Of a DNA stretch of 64,000 bases, positions 1 through 14,696 are shown piece after piece. Origin of the DNA: Archangium primigenium. Its GTDB lineage: Bacteria > Myxococcota > Myxococcia > Myxococcales > Myxococcaceae. Location: positions 2,356,001 to 2,420,000 of the forward strand of contig NZ_JADWYI010000001.1 of the NCBI RefSeq assembly GCF_016904885.1, given 5' to 3'. The position numbers and the translations under genes are program-made. The first letter of the stretch is position 1, and each line of letters opens with the position of its first letter. The notes beneath the pieces are model-generated. The model saw nothing but the letters and a program-made list of their open reading frames with translations, searched no databases and had not been told where the DNA came from.

Positions 1-32
1 TCGAGTTCCCTCGTGAATCGGTGGCTTCCCCT

Positions 33-722
33 TCACGTCGGTCGAGCCCGCGCCTTTTCGACACCGCCCGCGCGATCTCCCGAAAAAAAAGCGCGGGGCG
101 TGGCGCGGCGCGTCAGGGCACCTCTCCCGGGCGCCCGCGTCCGGCGCTTCATCGCCGCCGCCGCCCGGAGGCCCAGGGCGGACAGCAGCAGGCCCAGGAA
201 GGGCAGGTAGAAGGGCTCCCGGTTCATCACCGACCGGCGCCCGTAGGACACCAGGTAGTTGAGCGCCAGGACATGCAGGCCCACCCGGTGCCACCGTTTC
301 CAGCGCCGGGGCCCGAGCGCGCGCTTCGCGGGCTCGAAGGAGGTGGCGCTCATGACACCCAGGGCCAGGAAGCCCGACAGTCCCCCGATGCGCTGGAGCG
401 GATAGGTCGCCTCGCGGAAGTGGATGGGGTGGCGCATCCGGAAGGCGAGGATCGCCGCGCCGGCGGTGAGCTGGGCCACCGCGCAGGACAGGCCCAGCGC
501 GCGCTGGCGTGCCGCGAGCCCCCGGCTCAGGGCTCCCGGCCACAGCGTGACCAGGCTCGAGGAGACGAAGACGGGCAGGAACAGACCGAAGCCGAGCCGG
601 GCCGAGCCGCGCAGCACCCGCCGGATGCCCGCCTCGGTGACGCCGTCCCGGCCCAGGATGAAGGCCGTCCGGGCGCCCACACAGCCCAGGGTGGCGAGCA
701 CCAGGGGGCGGTCCCGGGTCAT
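33..722 (-). CDS. Ferric-reductase-like transmembrane (MsrQ-type) haem protein
   Basis: A 229-residue integral membrane protein with about five to six hydrophobic segments. The central stretch around residues 110-150 has the family pattern of the ferric reductase-like transmembrane domain: LQRIGGLSGFLALG, then WKRWHRVGLHVLALNYLV, with paired histidines that would hold b-type haem. I infer transmembrane electron transfer. The tail is Arg-rich and cytoplasmic-looking. The start is the ATG whose ATGA overlaps the stop of the upstream hydrolase, so the two are translationally coupled. It is the last gene of the four-gene operon with the megasynthase and diiron enzyme, so it could supply electrons to that diiron enzyme, but nothing in the sequence proves this. 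A longer reading frame upstream is a shadow of the hydrolase. Confidence 0.72.
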   Translation of the reverse strand: MTRDRPLVLATLGCVGARTAFILGRDGVTEAGIRRVLRGSARLGFGLFLPVFVSSSLVTLWPGALSRGLAARQRALGLSCAVAQLTAGAAILAFRMRHPIHFREATYPLQRIGGLSGFLALGVMSATSFEPAKRALGPRRWKRWHRVGLHVLALNYLVSYGRRSVMNREPFYLPFLGLLLSALGLRAAAAMKRRTRAPGRGALTRRATPRAFFSGDRAGGVEKARARPT

Positions 723-1615
723 GGCGCGCGCTCGGCGTGGCCCATGAGCCAGGTGGCGAGCCGGGGCCAGAGCTCCTCCCGGGCCGACCGGCTGGCGATG
801 AGCCGGGTGTGGCCGTAGTCCTCGCGGAAGCCGTCCTCCTTGGAGCAGGTGAGGAAGGTCTTGTCGTCGCTGCCGAGCGCATCGAACAGCCGGCGGCAGC
901 CCGCCACCGGGGCGATGAAGTCGTCTCCGGCGCCCGCGAGACACAGCGTGGGCACCCGCACGTGCATCAGGGCGTCCAGGTAGTCGAAGCCGTCCGCGCC
1001 GAGCCACCGGCCGCTCAGGTTCCAGCGGAACCACTGGTTCATCAGGGGCCGGGTCTCGTCCTCGGGTCCGAGCCCCATGGCCTTGCCCGAGGCCCGGCCC
1101 ATCACGTTCGTCAGGAGCAGCCCCGCGCCGAGCTTCATCATGCCGAGCACGCCGGGGCCCGCGTGGGTCGTCTGGCTCCCCATCGTGACGATGCCCTGGA
1201 AGCGGGCGTCATCGCCCGGGTTGCGGGCGAGGTGGATGAAGGGCAGCACGCCGCCCGCGCTGTGGCCGATCCAGAACAGCGAGTCCCGTCCGGTGGTCTC
1301 CCGCACCGTGTCCAGGGTGGCCTGGACCTCGTGGAGCGCGAGCCGCTCGTAGCTCCACACCGGGCCGCCGCGCGCGCTCTGTCCGTGCCGGGGCCACTCC
1401 AGCACCCAGCTGTCGAAGCCCGCGTCCTGGAGGAAGCGCGCCAGTTGCTCGCACAGCTTCGCGTTCGAGAACGTCCCGTGCGTCAGCACCACCGGCGGCA
1501 GGTGCGTGTCCTCCCGGGGCAGCCGCGTCAGCGTGCCGCCCACCCGCTCGCGCGGTGCTTGCCGGGGGATGACCTCTGCCCGCCTGGGCTCCACCTGCAT
1601 GTCCATGGTTTCCAT
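719..1615 (-). CDS. Alpha/beta-hydrolase (lipase/esterase-like)
   Basis: A 298-residue alpha/beta-hydrolase. The oxyanion segment VVLTHGTFSNAKL lies near residue 43, the nucleophile elbow GHSAGG near residue 115, the acidic residue in AGAGDDFIAP near residue 235 and the catalytic His in DYGHTRL near residue 268. The N-terminus has no clear signal peptide. The fold resembles serine hydrolases and lipases of the poly(hydroxyalkanoate)/acylglycerol kind, so an ester, thioester or amide of a fatty acyl product is a reasonable substrate. It starts 40 bases after the megasynthase and overlaps the next gene by four bases, so it is co-transcribed. It could release, trim or proofread the acyl product; this is inference from position. 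Confidence 0.8.
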   Translation of the reverse strand: METMDMQVEPRRAEVIPRQAPRERVGGTLTRLPREDTHLPPVVLTHGTFSNAKLCEQLARFLQDAGFDSWVLEWPRHGQSARGGPVWSYERLALHEVQATLDTVRETTGRDSLFWIGHSAGGVLPFIHLARNPGDDARFQGIVTMGSQTTHAGPGVLGMMKLGAGLLLTNVMGRASGKAMGLGPEDETRPLMNQWFRWNLSGRWLGADGFDYLDALMHVRVPTLCLAGAGDDFIAPVAGCRRLFDALGSDDKTFLTCSKEDGFREDYGHTRLIASRSAREELWPRLATWLMGHAERAP

Positions 1616-1655
1616 CGCCCTGTTCCCCTTTCTCTCCGCCCTGCCTTGCCCGGCC

Positions 1656-8822
<7,167 letters not shown>

Positions 8823-8838
8823 GGGAGCCTCGGGGAGG

Positions 8839-9678
8839 TCAATGCAGGGCGGCGGCGGCGGCGGCGGGACGGGCCTCGGCCAGGAAGTGGTCGATGAAGT
8901 CGTTCCAGGTATCGAGCGAGCGGAGGATCTGCCGATGGACCTCCGCGTAGCGCTCGGGGACGAGGGCCTGGCGCAGGACGAACCACATGTCCTCGGAGTG
9001 GTCGTCGTCGAGGAACGCCCCGTCGTGATCGATGTGGATGGAGTGGTAGCCGTGCGTGGCATCGACGGTGGTGCGCTGGTGGACGTTGTGCGACCAGGCG
9101 ACGGTGAAGCGCACGAACACGGACTCCGCGGCGCAGAGCGTGGCGGCGAGCCGGTCCAGGTCGCCGTAGGTCTCCTCGAACGCGCGGCGGGCGGCGCGGG
9201 CGGCGGGGCTGGGCGGGTAGGTGTCGATCTCCCGCTGCGTCACGCCGAGCTGGTGCAGCGTGGTGTCGAACTCGAGCAGGTGGGCCCGCGAGGGATGGCC
9301 CGTGTAGTCCGCCTCGGTGGAGCCGTTGGGCACGAAGCCCAGCTCGTCCAGGACGTTGAGCTGGATGAGGAAGCGGCCCGCGATCTTCGCCACCGCGCCC
9401 AGGCGGGGCTCGAGCTCGGCGGTGCGGAACATGGCCATGATGAGGGCATCGGTGAAGATGTCCGAGAAGGCGTAGCGGAACTCCTGATGGAGCATCCGCT
9501 GCTGTCCGGCGTCGATGCTCGCCGAGCGCATGGCCTGGATGAGCGGGTGGTGGGAGATGGGGTGACCGTCGATCATCTCGCGCAGCTCGCGACAGAAGTC
9601 GCCGTTGCGGCGCCAGAGCTCGGCGGGGACGGATTCCTGGATGACCTGTCGGCCATTCTTTCGCGCGGTGTCGAGCAT
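8839..9678 (-). CDS. Iron-containing redox enzyme, haem-oxygenase-like diiron (HDO) family
   Basis: A 279-residue mostly helical protein of the haem-oxygenase-like diiron oxidase superfamily (relatives include UndA, BesC and SznF-type domains). Likely metal ligands are visible: H64 and E66 in the first core helix, E185 in AESVFVRF, and a cluster of H215, H218, D224, H227 and D230 in HIDHDGAFLDDDHSEDMWF. Known members activate O2 to oxidise, decarboxylate or fragment fatty or amino acids. The start is an ATG preceded by a GAAAGGGA ribosome site. It is the first gene of the operon and lies 16 bases before the FAAL-PKS-aminotransferase gene, so the megasynthase product or its bound intermediate is the obvious substrate candidate. 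Exact reaction unknown. Confidence 0.82.
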   Translation of the reverse strand: MLDTARKNGRQVIQESVPAELWRRNGDFCRELREMIDGHPISHHPLIQAMRSASIDAGQQRMLHQEFRYAFSDIFTDALIMAMFRTAELEPRLGAVAKIAGRFLIQLNVLDELGFVPNGSTEADYTGHPSRAHLLEFDTTLHQLGVTQREIDTYPPSPAARAARRAFEETYGDLDRLAATLCAAESVFVRFTVAWSHNVHQRTTVDATHGYHSIHIDHDGAFLDDDHSEDMWFVLRQALVPERYAEVHRQILRSLDTWNDFIDHFLAEARPAAAAAALH

Positions 9679-9877
9679 GGTGGGTTTCCCTTTCGTTTGA
9701 CGGGGGGCATGAGGGCGTTCCGGGTGGCGAGGGGGCGGCGTCATCCGTTCGCCTTTTGGAGAGAGGGCGGCGGGGGGATTTGTGAGGCCCGGGCCGCTTT
9801 TTTTTCTCCGCCCGAGATTCCTCGAGGAACGCCATCTCCTTGGATTCACAGGGGATTTCCAGGCGCGAGCGCGGGGC

Positions 9878-9896
9878 ATTCCCACGGCTTGGGAAT
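9878..9896. promoter_or_regulatory. Inverted repeat in divergent promoter region (candidate operator)
   Basis: Perfect 7-bp arms ATTCCCA and TGGGAAT are separated by five bases in the 269-bp gap between the divergent diiron-enzyme operon and the LysM gene. The region is richer in A/T than its surroundings, and a weaker pair (ATTTCC/GGAAAT) surrounds the repeat. A dimeric regulator could bind here and control one or both genes. No regulator gene is adjacent, so the factor is unknown. Confidence 0.4.
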
Positions 9897-9947
9897 TCGC
9901 ACGCAACTCAGCGCGGGAAATCACGACAACTGGTGCAAGGAGCTTTC

Positions 9948-10613
9948 ATGACCACCTACCGCATCCGCCCCGGCGACACCCTCTCCGCCCTCGCTTCCCG
10001 CTTCAAGACGAGCGTTTCCGCGCTGGCGCGCACCAACAAGATCGCCAACCCGAACCTCATCTACGCGGGCAAGACCCTGCGCATCCCCGGCCACGGCGGG
10101 AAGGACAGCTTCGAGCCCGCCAAGGGCGGCGCGAAGGGTGGCACGGGCGGAGCGAAGGGCGGCACGGGCGGCACGAAGGGCAACGCCCCGGTGGGCGGGA
10201 GCACGGGCGCCGGTGGCGCGGGTGCGACCCCCGCGATGCGTCGGCTCGCCGAGGCGGGCCGCGCGGCGGCGATGGGCATGGGCGGCTACAACAGCCAGGG
10301 CCTGTGCGCCACGGGCGTGAGCCGGGCCATCCAGAACGCCTTTGGCATCAAGGTCTGGGGCAACGGCAACCAGATCGACAACAACCTGCCGCGCGACAAG
10401 TTCAAGCAGGTCAACATGTCGCTCGAGGAGGCGCTCAAGACGCCGGGCCTCGTGCTCACCTGGGAGAAGACCTCGTCCCGCCTGGGCAGCATCTACGGCC
10501 ACACCGCCATCACCACCGGCGACGGCCGCTCGTCCGTGAGCGACTTCATCGAGCGCAACACGCTGGGCGCCGGGGGCCGCAGCGGCCTGAAGATCTTCCG
10601 GCCGCTCGTCTAG
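9948..10613 (+). CDS. LysM-domain cell-wall protein with CHAP/NlpC-like C-terminal domain
   Basis: A 221-residue protein. Residues 3-45 are one LysM domain (YRIRPGDTLSALASRF, then NPNLIYAGKTLRIP), which binds peptidoglycan. Residues 47-90 are a Gly/Lys/Thr linker made of repeated AKGGTGG-like units. The remainder resembles a cysteine amidase/peptidase fold: C120 in GLCATGVSRAI and H185 in GHTAITTGDG fit a Cys-His pair. No signal peptide precedes the LysM, and the start ATG has a good AAGGAG site seven bases upstream, so the absence is probably real; export by a non-Sec route or action after lysis is possible. It is transcribed divergently from the megasynthase operon. The catalytic role is inferred from weak similarity. 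Confidence 0.75.
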   Translation: MTTYRIRPGDTLSALASRFKTSVSALARTNKIANPNLIYAGKTLRIPGHGGKDSFEPAKGGAKGGTGGAKGGTGGTKGNAPVGGSTGAGGAGATPAMRRLAEAGRAAAMGMGGYNSQGLCATGVSRAIQNAFGIKVWGNGNQIDNNLPRDKFKQVNMSLEEALKTPGLVLTWEKTSSRLGSIYGHTAITTGDGRSSVSDFIERNTLGAGGRSGLKIFRPLV

Positions 10614-10625
10614 TCCGGGCGAGGC

Positions 10626-11570
10626 TCAGGACGACACGCCGCCCGCGAGCGGCGTCGTCCGCCAGTGCTCCAGGACGGGCCGCAGGGCGTCCACCAGCAA
10701 GGGCAGCTGGGGCGCCAGCGCGAGGCACGCCACCACCTGGAGATTGCGCGCCGCCTCCATGACGGCGAGCACCCGCCGCTCGAGCGGCCTGAGACCCAGC
10801 CGCGTCGCGGCGGCGTCGTAGGCCGCGAAGCCCTCCTCCCCGACCCCGGCGAGATCCCACTCCACGGGCCCGAGCGTCGCGTGCTCGAGGTCCGACATCA
10901 GGGGTCCCGAGGCCGTGCGGATGATGTTGTAGTAGGGCGCGTCCCCGTGGATGCGCTGGACGCCCACCTCCGGAAAGCGCTCGGAGAAGGCCTCCCGCGA
11001 GGTGGCGAGCGGCGCGAGCAGCGCCCACTCCCGCCGGGCCCGCGCGAGATCCTCCCGGGTGAGGAACAGGGGCGTGGCGTCGAGCTGCTCGAGGCTGTCG
11101 GGAATGGCCGAGTCGAGCGGCACCAGCCAGCGTGCCTCGACCGGGCAGTCCCGCAGCGCGGCGTGCAACTCGGCGGTGGCCTGGAAGCCGGGCCCGAAGT
11201 CCGTCACGGGCTCGGGCAGGGCGTCCACGAGCCGCCAGAACGTCATCGAGAAGCCCTCGCGCTGGACGGGCGCCTCGGGGACGAGCGGACTGGGCGGCAC
11301 CACGGGAAAGCCCTGTCGCGCGAGCCAGGCCGCGACGGCGAGCTCGACGCGCTGTTGCGCCGCCCGTCCCGCCAGGTCCGCGGCCACCGCGCGCGGGAGC
11401 ACCGTGGGCACGCGGACCACGACGGGCGCGGGCGCCAGGTGGACGACGACCGAGAAGACATCGTGGAGCACACGCGGCTGTTCCACGGTCAGGCCGAGCG
11501 CACGGCCCGCCTCCACGGCGGCCGAGACGGCGCGCTCCCGGCGCGCCGCGAGTTCTTGGGACGTCATCAT
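10626..11570 (-). CDS. Aminoglycoside phosphotransferase (APH)-family kinase
   Basis: A 314-residue protein of the APH/choline kinase fold. The N-lobe has a VVRVP strand that would carry the ATP-binding region, and the C-lobe has the Brenner-type motif QRIHGDAPYYNII near residue 205, followed by the metal-binding SDLEHATLGPVEWDLA. These are the catalytic Asp and the DFG-equivalent. The substrate cannot be told from the sequence; relatives phosphorylate aminoglycosides, choline, homoserine or other small hydroxyl compounds. The gene stands alone, convergent with the LysM gene and 20 bases downstream of rnhA on the same strand, with which it may be co-transcribed. Two ATGs are adjacent at the start; the first is used. 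Confidence 0.82.
   Translation of the reverse strand: MMTSQELAARRERAVSAAVEAGRALGLTVEQPRVLHDVFSVVVHLAPAPVVVRVPTVLPRAVAADLAGRAAQQRVELAVAAWLARQGFPVVPPSPLVPEAPVQREGFSMTFWRLVDALPEPVTDFGPGFQATAELHAALRDCPVEARWLVPLDSAIPDSLEQLDATPLFLTREDLARARREWALLAPLATSREAFSERFPEVGVQRIHGDAPYYNIIRTASGPLMSDLEHATLGPVEWDLAGVGEEGFAAYDAAATRLGLRPLERRVLAVMEAARNLQVVACLALAPQLPLLVDALRPVLEHWRTTPLAGGVSS
10630..10659. terminator. GC-rich hairpin between convergent LysM and APH genes
   Basis: GACGA plus CGCCGC pair with GCGGCG plus TCGTC around a six-base loop, with a two-base bulge. The hairpin spans the last codons of the APH-family gene and follows the LysM stop by 16 bases. It has no clear T tract, so bidirectional termination is only suggested. 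Confidence 0.35.
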
Positions 11571-11590
11571 GTCGGGGGGCTCCCTGGGGT

Positions 11591-12361
11591 TCAGTCCTCG
11601 CTCTGCACGTCGCCGGGCGCGGCGCCCCAGTCCTCGAGCACCTTCGCCTCGTCCTGGGCGCTGCGCGTCTTCTTGAAGCGCGCGCCCGACGCGCCCTTCA
11701 CCCGGCGCTCACAGGCGGCCCAGGTCCGGTGGCGCTTCACGACGCGGCCCACCTCGCTCAGGTACGAGTACGCCTTGGCGGAAGAGGAGGACTCGCGCTC
11801 GCCGGACTTCTTCTCGGGCACGGCGGTGTCCGTGGGCAGCTCGTGCACGGCCACGGTGTAGCCCTGGAGGGGACCCGTGTGGAGCCGGATGCCGCGGCCC
11901 TTGGAGTAGGCCACGGCGATCTCGTCCACCCGCTCGTTGCCCGGCACGCCCGCGTGGCCGCGCACGTAGCGCCAGTCCACGGAGGCGTCCTCGCCGGGGA
12001 ACGCCTTCTTGCGCTCGGCCAGCAGGGCCATCAGCCGCTTCCAATAGGGCGCGTTGGCCACGTCGCCGCCCGAGGCCGTCTTCCACCCGCGCTGACTCCA
12101 GCCGAACACCCAGCGGGTGATGCCCTGAATCACGTAGGTGGAGTCCGTGTAGATGTGCACCGGGCCGGGTGTGCGCTCCAGGTGGCGCAGCGCCTTGCCC
12201 ACGGCCGTCAGCTCCATGCGGTTGTTGGTGGTCTCCGGCTCGTGGCCGCCCAACTCCGTCACCTCGCCCGCGGGCGTGACGATGAGGGCGCCCCAGCCGC
12301 CCGGGCCCGGGTTGCCGGAGCAGGCTCCATCCGCGAAGACCAACGTGGCTCGGCCATCCAT
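11591..12361 (-). CDS. rnhA: Ribonuclease HI with C-terminal hybrid-binding (viroplasmin-like) domain
   Basis: A 256-residue RNase H. The N-terminal 155 residues have the full catalytic set: D11 (VFADGACSGNPGPGGWG), E50 (NNRMELTAV), D73 (IYTDSTYVI) and D146, with H136 in RGHAGVPGN. It would cleave RNA in RNA-DNA hybrids. After a Ser/Lys/Glu-rich linker (about 165-190), residues 195-245 read YSYLSEVGRVVKRHRTW then ACERRVKGASGARFKK, close to the caulimovirus viroplasmin/hybrid-binding domain. In eukaryotic RNase H1 that domain is at the N-terminus; here it is at the C-terminus. The gene lies beside the accessory island; its ATG is clear. Confidence 0.9.
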   Translation of the reverse strand: MDGRATLVFADGACSGNPGPGGWGALIVTPAGEVTELGGHEPETTNNRMELTAVGKALRHLERTPGPVHIYTDSTYVIQGITRWVFGWSQRGWKTASGGDVANAPYWKRLMALLAERKKAFPGEDASVDWRYVRGHAGVPGNERVDEIAVAYSKGRGIRLHTGPLQGYTVAVHELPTDTAVPEKKSGERESSSSAKAYSYLSEVGRVVKRHRTWAACERRVKGASGARFKKTRSAQDEAKVLEDWGAAPGDVQSED

Positions 12362-12429
12362 GCGGCCATCCTATGCCGTGCGCGGGGCACCGGTGCGCGG
12401 TTCTTCGAGGTCGTCATCCGCTCGGCGTG

Positions 12430-12482
12430 CTTGTACGGCACCCCGGTGGCCGTCCCGGTGGGCCGAGTCGCGCGGGACCAGG
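12430..12482. repeat. Left direct repeat of the accessory island; gene fragment
   Basis: This 53-bp stretch matches 17320-17371 with about four differences and one gap (both begin CTTGTACGGCACC and end GGGACCAGG or AGGACCAGG). At the right-hand copy it encodes the C-terminus of a complete gene (RDSAHRGGTVVPYK). Here only that 3' end is left, frame-disrupted, so it is a remnant. The two copies bracket the IS elements and toxin locus. Confidence 0.6.
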
Positions 12483-12654
12483 GTGGTGAGGGTGAGGGGT
12501 TGGGTGCGTGAGTCGTGGTTACGGGATATTGGTCGGATCGTTGGTGAAGAGGACGTGGAAGAGCGGGGTGTGGGGGGCTCCAGGGCGTTCGCATTATAAC
12601 CCCTTGAAAAGACGAGGTTGCGCGAGGTGGGCACTACTGCGAAAGTAGGTCAAC

Positions 12655-13154
12655 ATGCCCGGCCAGACGCCCAAGGACGCCTCGCCGTGGACGTACTTCG
12701 CCTCGTTGAAGGACAAGCGCATGGAGCGCTGCCGGAAGCATTCGCACCAAGACATCCTCGTCATCGCGATTTGCGGCTTCATCTGTGGCGTCGACAATTG
12801 GGCGGATAGGGAACGGTGGTGGCGATTTCGCTGGGGTAGAAGAAGCCCCCAGCGCCTCCCATGCCGATACGGAAAGCCACGAGCAGGGACACAGGCGGGT
12901 GGAGACACGACGCTGCTGGGTGACGTCGCAGGTGAAGAGTACGCGCGGCATGAGGGCGTCTGGACGTCGCGTTCTCGTGAAGATGAGAGCCGGGGGCGTG
13001 AAAGACATGCGCAAGAGAACATGGCCATGATGCGACGCCTCGCATTGCCCTGCTGAAGCAAGACACACGGACGAAGGCGGGCATTTCCGGTCGTCGCGAG
13101 AAGGCCGGGTGGAACCATGACTATCTTTTTTCTCTGCTGACGCTCCGCTCCTGA
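12655..13154 (+). pseudogene. ISAs1-family transposase, broken by deletions and frameshifts
   Basis: Three pieces of an ISAs1 (DDE_Tnp_1-associated) transposase can be read in different frames. The N-terminus has HSHQDILVIAICGFICGVDNW. A middle piece in another frame has HEQGHRRVETRRCWVTS. A C-terminal piece has REDESRGRERHAQENMAMMRRLAL, then after a shift LLKQDTRTKAGISGRREKAG and a stop at 13154. A normal protein of this family is about 370 residues; only roughly 160 remain, so most of the catalytic core is gone and it cannot be active. Confidence 0.82.
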
Positions 13155-13160
13155 CCCTGA

Positions 13161-14177
13161 CAGCGGAGATCACGTGGCTTGAGGCTGAAAGCCACAGGCT
13201 TTGAACCATTGGGCCGCATCCGAGGCAGAAATGAGCAGCATGGCGTCCTCGACCGCCTGACGAAGTGCTGTGACGGTGCGCGCTTCTGCCGTCCGGAGCA
13301 ATCCCTTGAGCTTGGACCATGCGAATTCAATGGGGTTGAGGTCGGGTGAATACGGAGGCAGGTAGAGCACCTGGCCTCCATGCTGCTCAATGAGGGCGAT
13401 GGCTTCCTTTCGAAAGTGCGCCCCCGCTCTGTCCAACAAGACGATGTCTCCAGGCCGCAGCATCGTCAGGAGATAATGGCTGACGAAATGGAGGAAGACA
13501 TCCCCAGTCGTGGCTCCCTCATTCATCATGACGGTTTCCAGCCCATCGAGACTGAGCGCGCCAATCATGCTCAGCACGGTGCCTCGATTGCGAGGGACAG
13601 CTTGCGCCACGCGTTGTCCCGTCGGGGCCCAGGCTCGTTCGCGCGTCATGTCGATGGTGCAGCCCGCCTCGTCGATGCTCAACACCTTGGGAGTCGGAAG
13701 CTCGGGTTGTCGTTGGTGAAAGGCCTCTCGTTGGGCTTGGACGTCGGGTCGTTCGCGTTCGGTCGGGTAGCGGACTTTTTTTGAGCGTGTAGCCCAATCG
13801 CGTCAGCGTCCGGCCGATGGTTGCCACGCTCACTCGCACGCCTGTGCGCTCCGTCCACGCTCGCGCCATCTCGGCGCGGGTCCGGTCGGGTTGTTCATCG
13901 ACCAGGCGACTAAAAGCGCTCACCTCCCCATCGCCTATTCGGTGGGTTTGCCCACCCCCGTGCGGCCGCGGAGCAGGGCTTCCCGTCTCACGAGTGAGAC
14001 GCATCCAGCGTTGGACCGTGGCCCTACCCACTCCGAAGCGACGTGCCAATTGCTTGGACGTCCCCTCTCCTTGCTGGAAGGCCTCAACCACCCGTTGCCT
14101 CAAGTCCATCGAGAGTGCTGTCGTTCCCATCGCTCCCGATCAACCCCTGGGCGCCTCAGCTCATTCGATTCCCGCTG
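13161..14177. mobile_element. IS630-family insertion sequence
   Basis: A 1,017-bp element with imperfect terminal inverted repeats. The left end reads CAGCGGAGATCACGTGGCTT and the inverted right end CAGCGGGAATCGAATGAGCT. It sits inside the 3' region of the ISAs1 remnant. Comparison with the undisturbed second ISAs1 end at 16795-16815 shows the empty site CCCTGACAGGG, so the insertion left an apparent TGA repeat on each side. It carries one transposase in two overlapping frames. Confidence 0.82.
13170..14130 (-). CDS. IS630-family transposase, two frames joined at an A7 slippery run
   Basis: The upstream frame (14130 down to the T run at 13776-13782) starts MGTTALSMDLRQRVVEAF and holds two helix-turn-helix regions (TSKQLARRFGVGRATVQRW; VSVATIGRTLTRLGYTLKK). 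At seven consecutive A's on the coding strand reading must shift by +1 (or one A be lost) to continue VRYPTERERPDVQ. The downstream frame has a full DDE set: D in LSIDEAG, D in VLLDRAGAHF and E in LPPYSPDLNPIEFAW. Both halves are otherwise intact, which fits programmed frameshifting known in the IS630 family rather than decay. Confidence 0.82.
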
Positions 14178-14227
14178 TGACAGGGCCGTTTCATTAAAAT
14201 CAGCCACTTGATGGTGCGATTGCTCTG

Positions 14228-14696
14228 GACGCCCCCCATCCCCCAATGCCATCCGTTGCGGTGTCCCTGGAGCCCGTCACAGGCCCGATGCGCAGTTCCC
14301 CGGTTCACCACCCCCCGAGCAGCTGGGGCGTGCGGCTCGTTCCTCGCCCCGATAGGGGGGGACCTGGGCGCTGCGCCCCGGCTCACATGGCCGTCCTCGC
14401 GCTGGCGCCCTTCTCCACGTCACGGGTGCGTTCTGCGCACGGAACTCCCGCCCTTCACTCCTCTGGTCCCGGGATTGGGTCTTCACGGCCCTCACCCCGA
14501 GAAGTGCCGCTGCGGCGCAACCTTCTCCTGCCCGTGCTGGAAAGTCCATGCGTGCCCCAAGCCCGTCACGACAGGTTCTGGCCACGCCATGTTTCGCACT
14601 CGGGCCCCTGGAACCGTCGCTGTCAGAGCGCGTCCGCATAATCCATACAGTTCTACCAGGACCCTCCAGGTCCTGGATGGATTGGAGGACGTATTC
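14228..14696. other. Non-coding or degraded stretch upstream of the toxin gene
   Basis: About 470 bp between the ISAs1 right end and the lipoprotein toxin. A plus-strand frame is open through it into the toxin, but its composition is low in acidic residues and no family is recognisable. It probably contains the toxin promoter near its 3' end, where base composition becomes more A/T rich around 14635-14660. I see no RNA gene. Confidence 0.4.

Larger units (their letters stand above)
12581..14227. mobile_element. ISAs1-family insertion sequence remnant, interrupted by an IS630 element
   Basis: The left end starts CAGGGCGTTCGCATTATAA and the right end closes with GTGCGATTGCTCTG, whose complement CAGAGCAATCGCAC pairs with it, as for ISAs1-family inverted repeats that begin CAGGGC. 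Between them lies a broken ISAs1 transposase gene and, inserted in the 3' part, a whole IS630-family element. No target duplication is evident at the outer ends. A second copy of the right end lies at 16668-16852. Confidence 0.7.

Noticed and set aside
8823-9062. An 80-residue N-terminal extension of the megasynthase
   Set aside because: It overlaps the diiron enzyme in another frame, has Ser/Thr/Pro/Arg-biased shadow composition, and the FAAL domain starts properly at the ATG at 8822.
12371-12634. Minus-strand 87-codon frame upstream of rnhA as a gene
   Set aside because: It is a decayed copy of the 3' end of the 17317 gene fused to ISAs1 end sequence and has no intact start region.
14208-14696. 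A 163-codon extension upstream of the first lipoprotein toxin
   Set aside because: The lipoprotein signal with lipobox Cys16 starts at 14697 with a GGAGGA site; an extension would bury the signal peptide.
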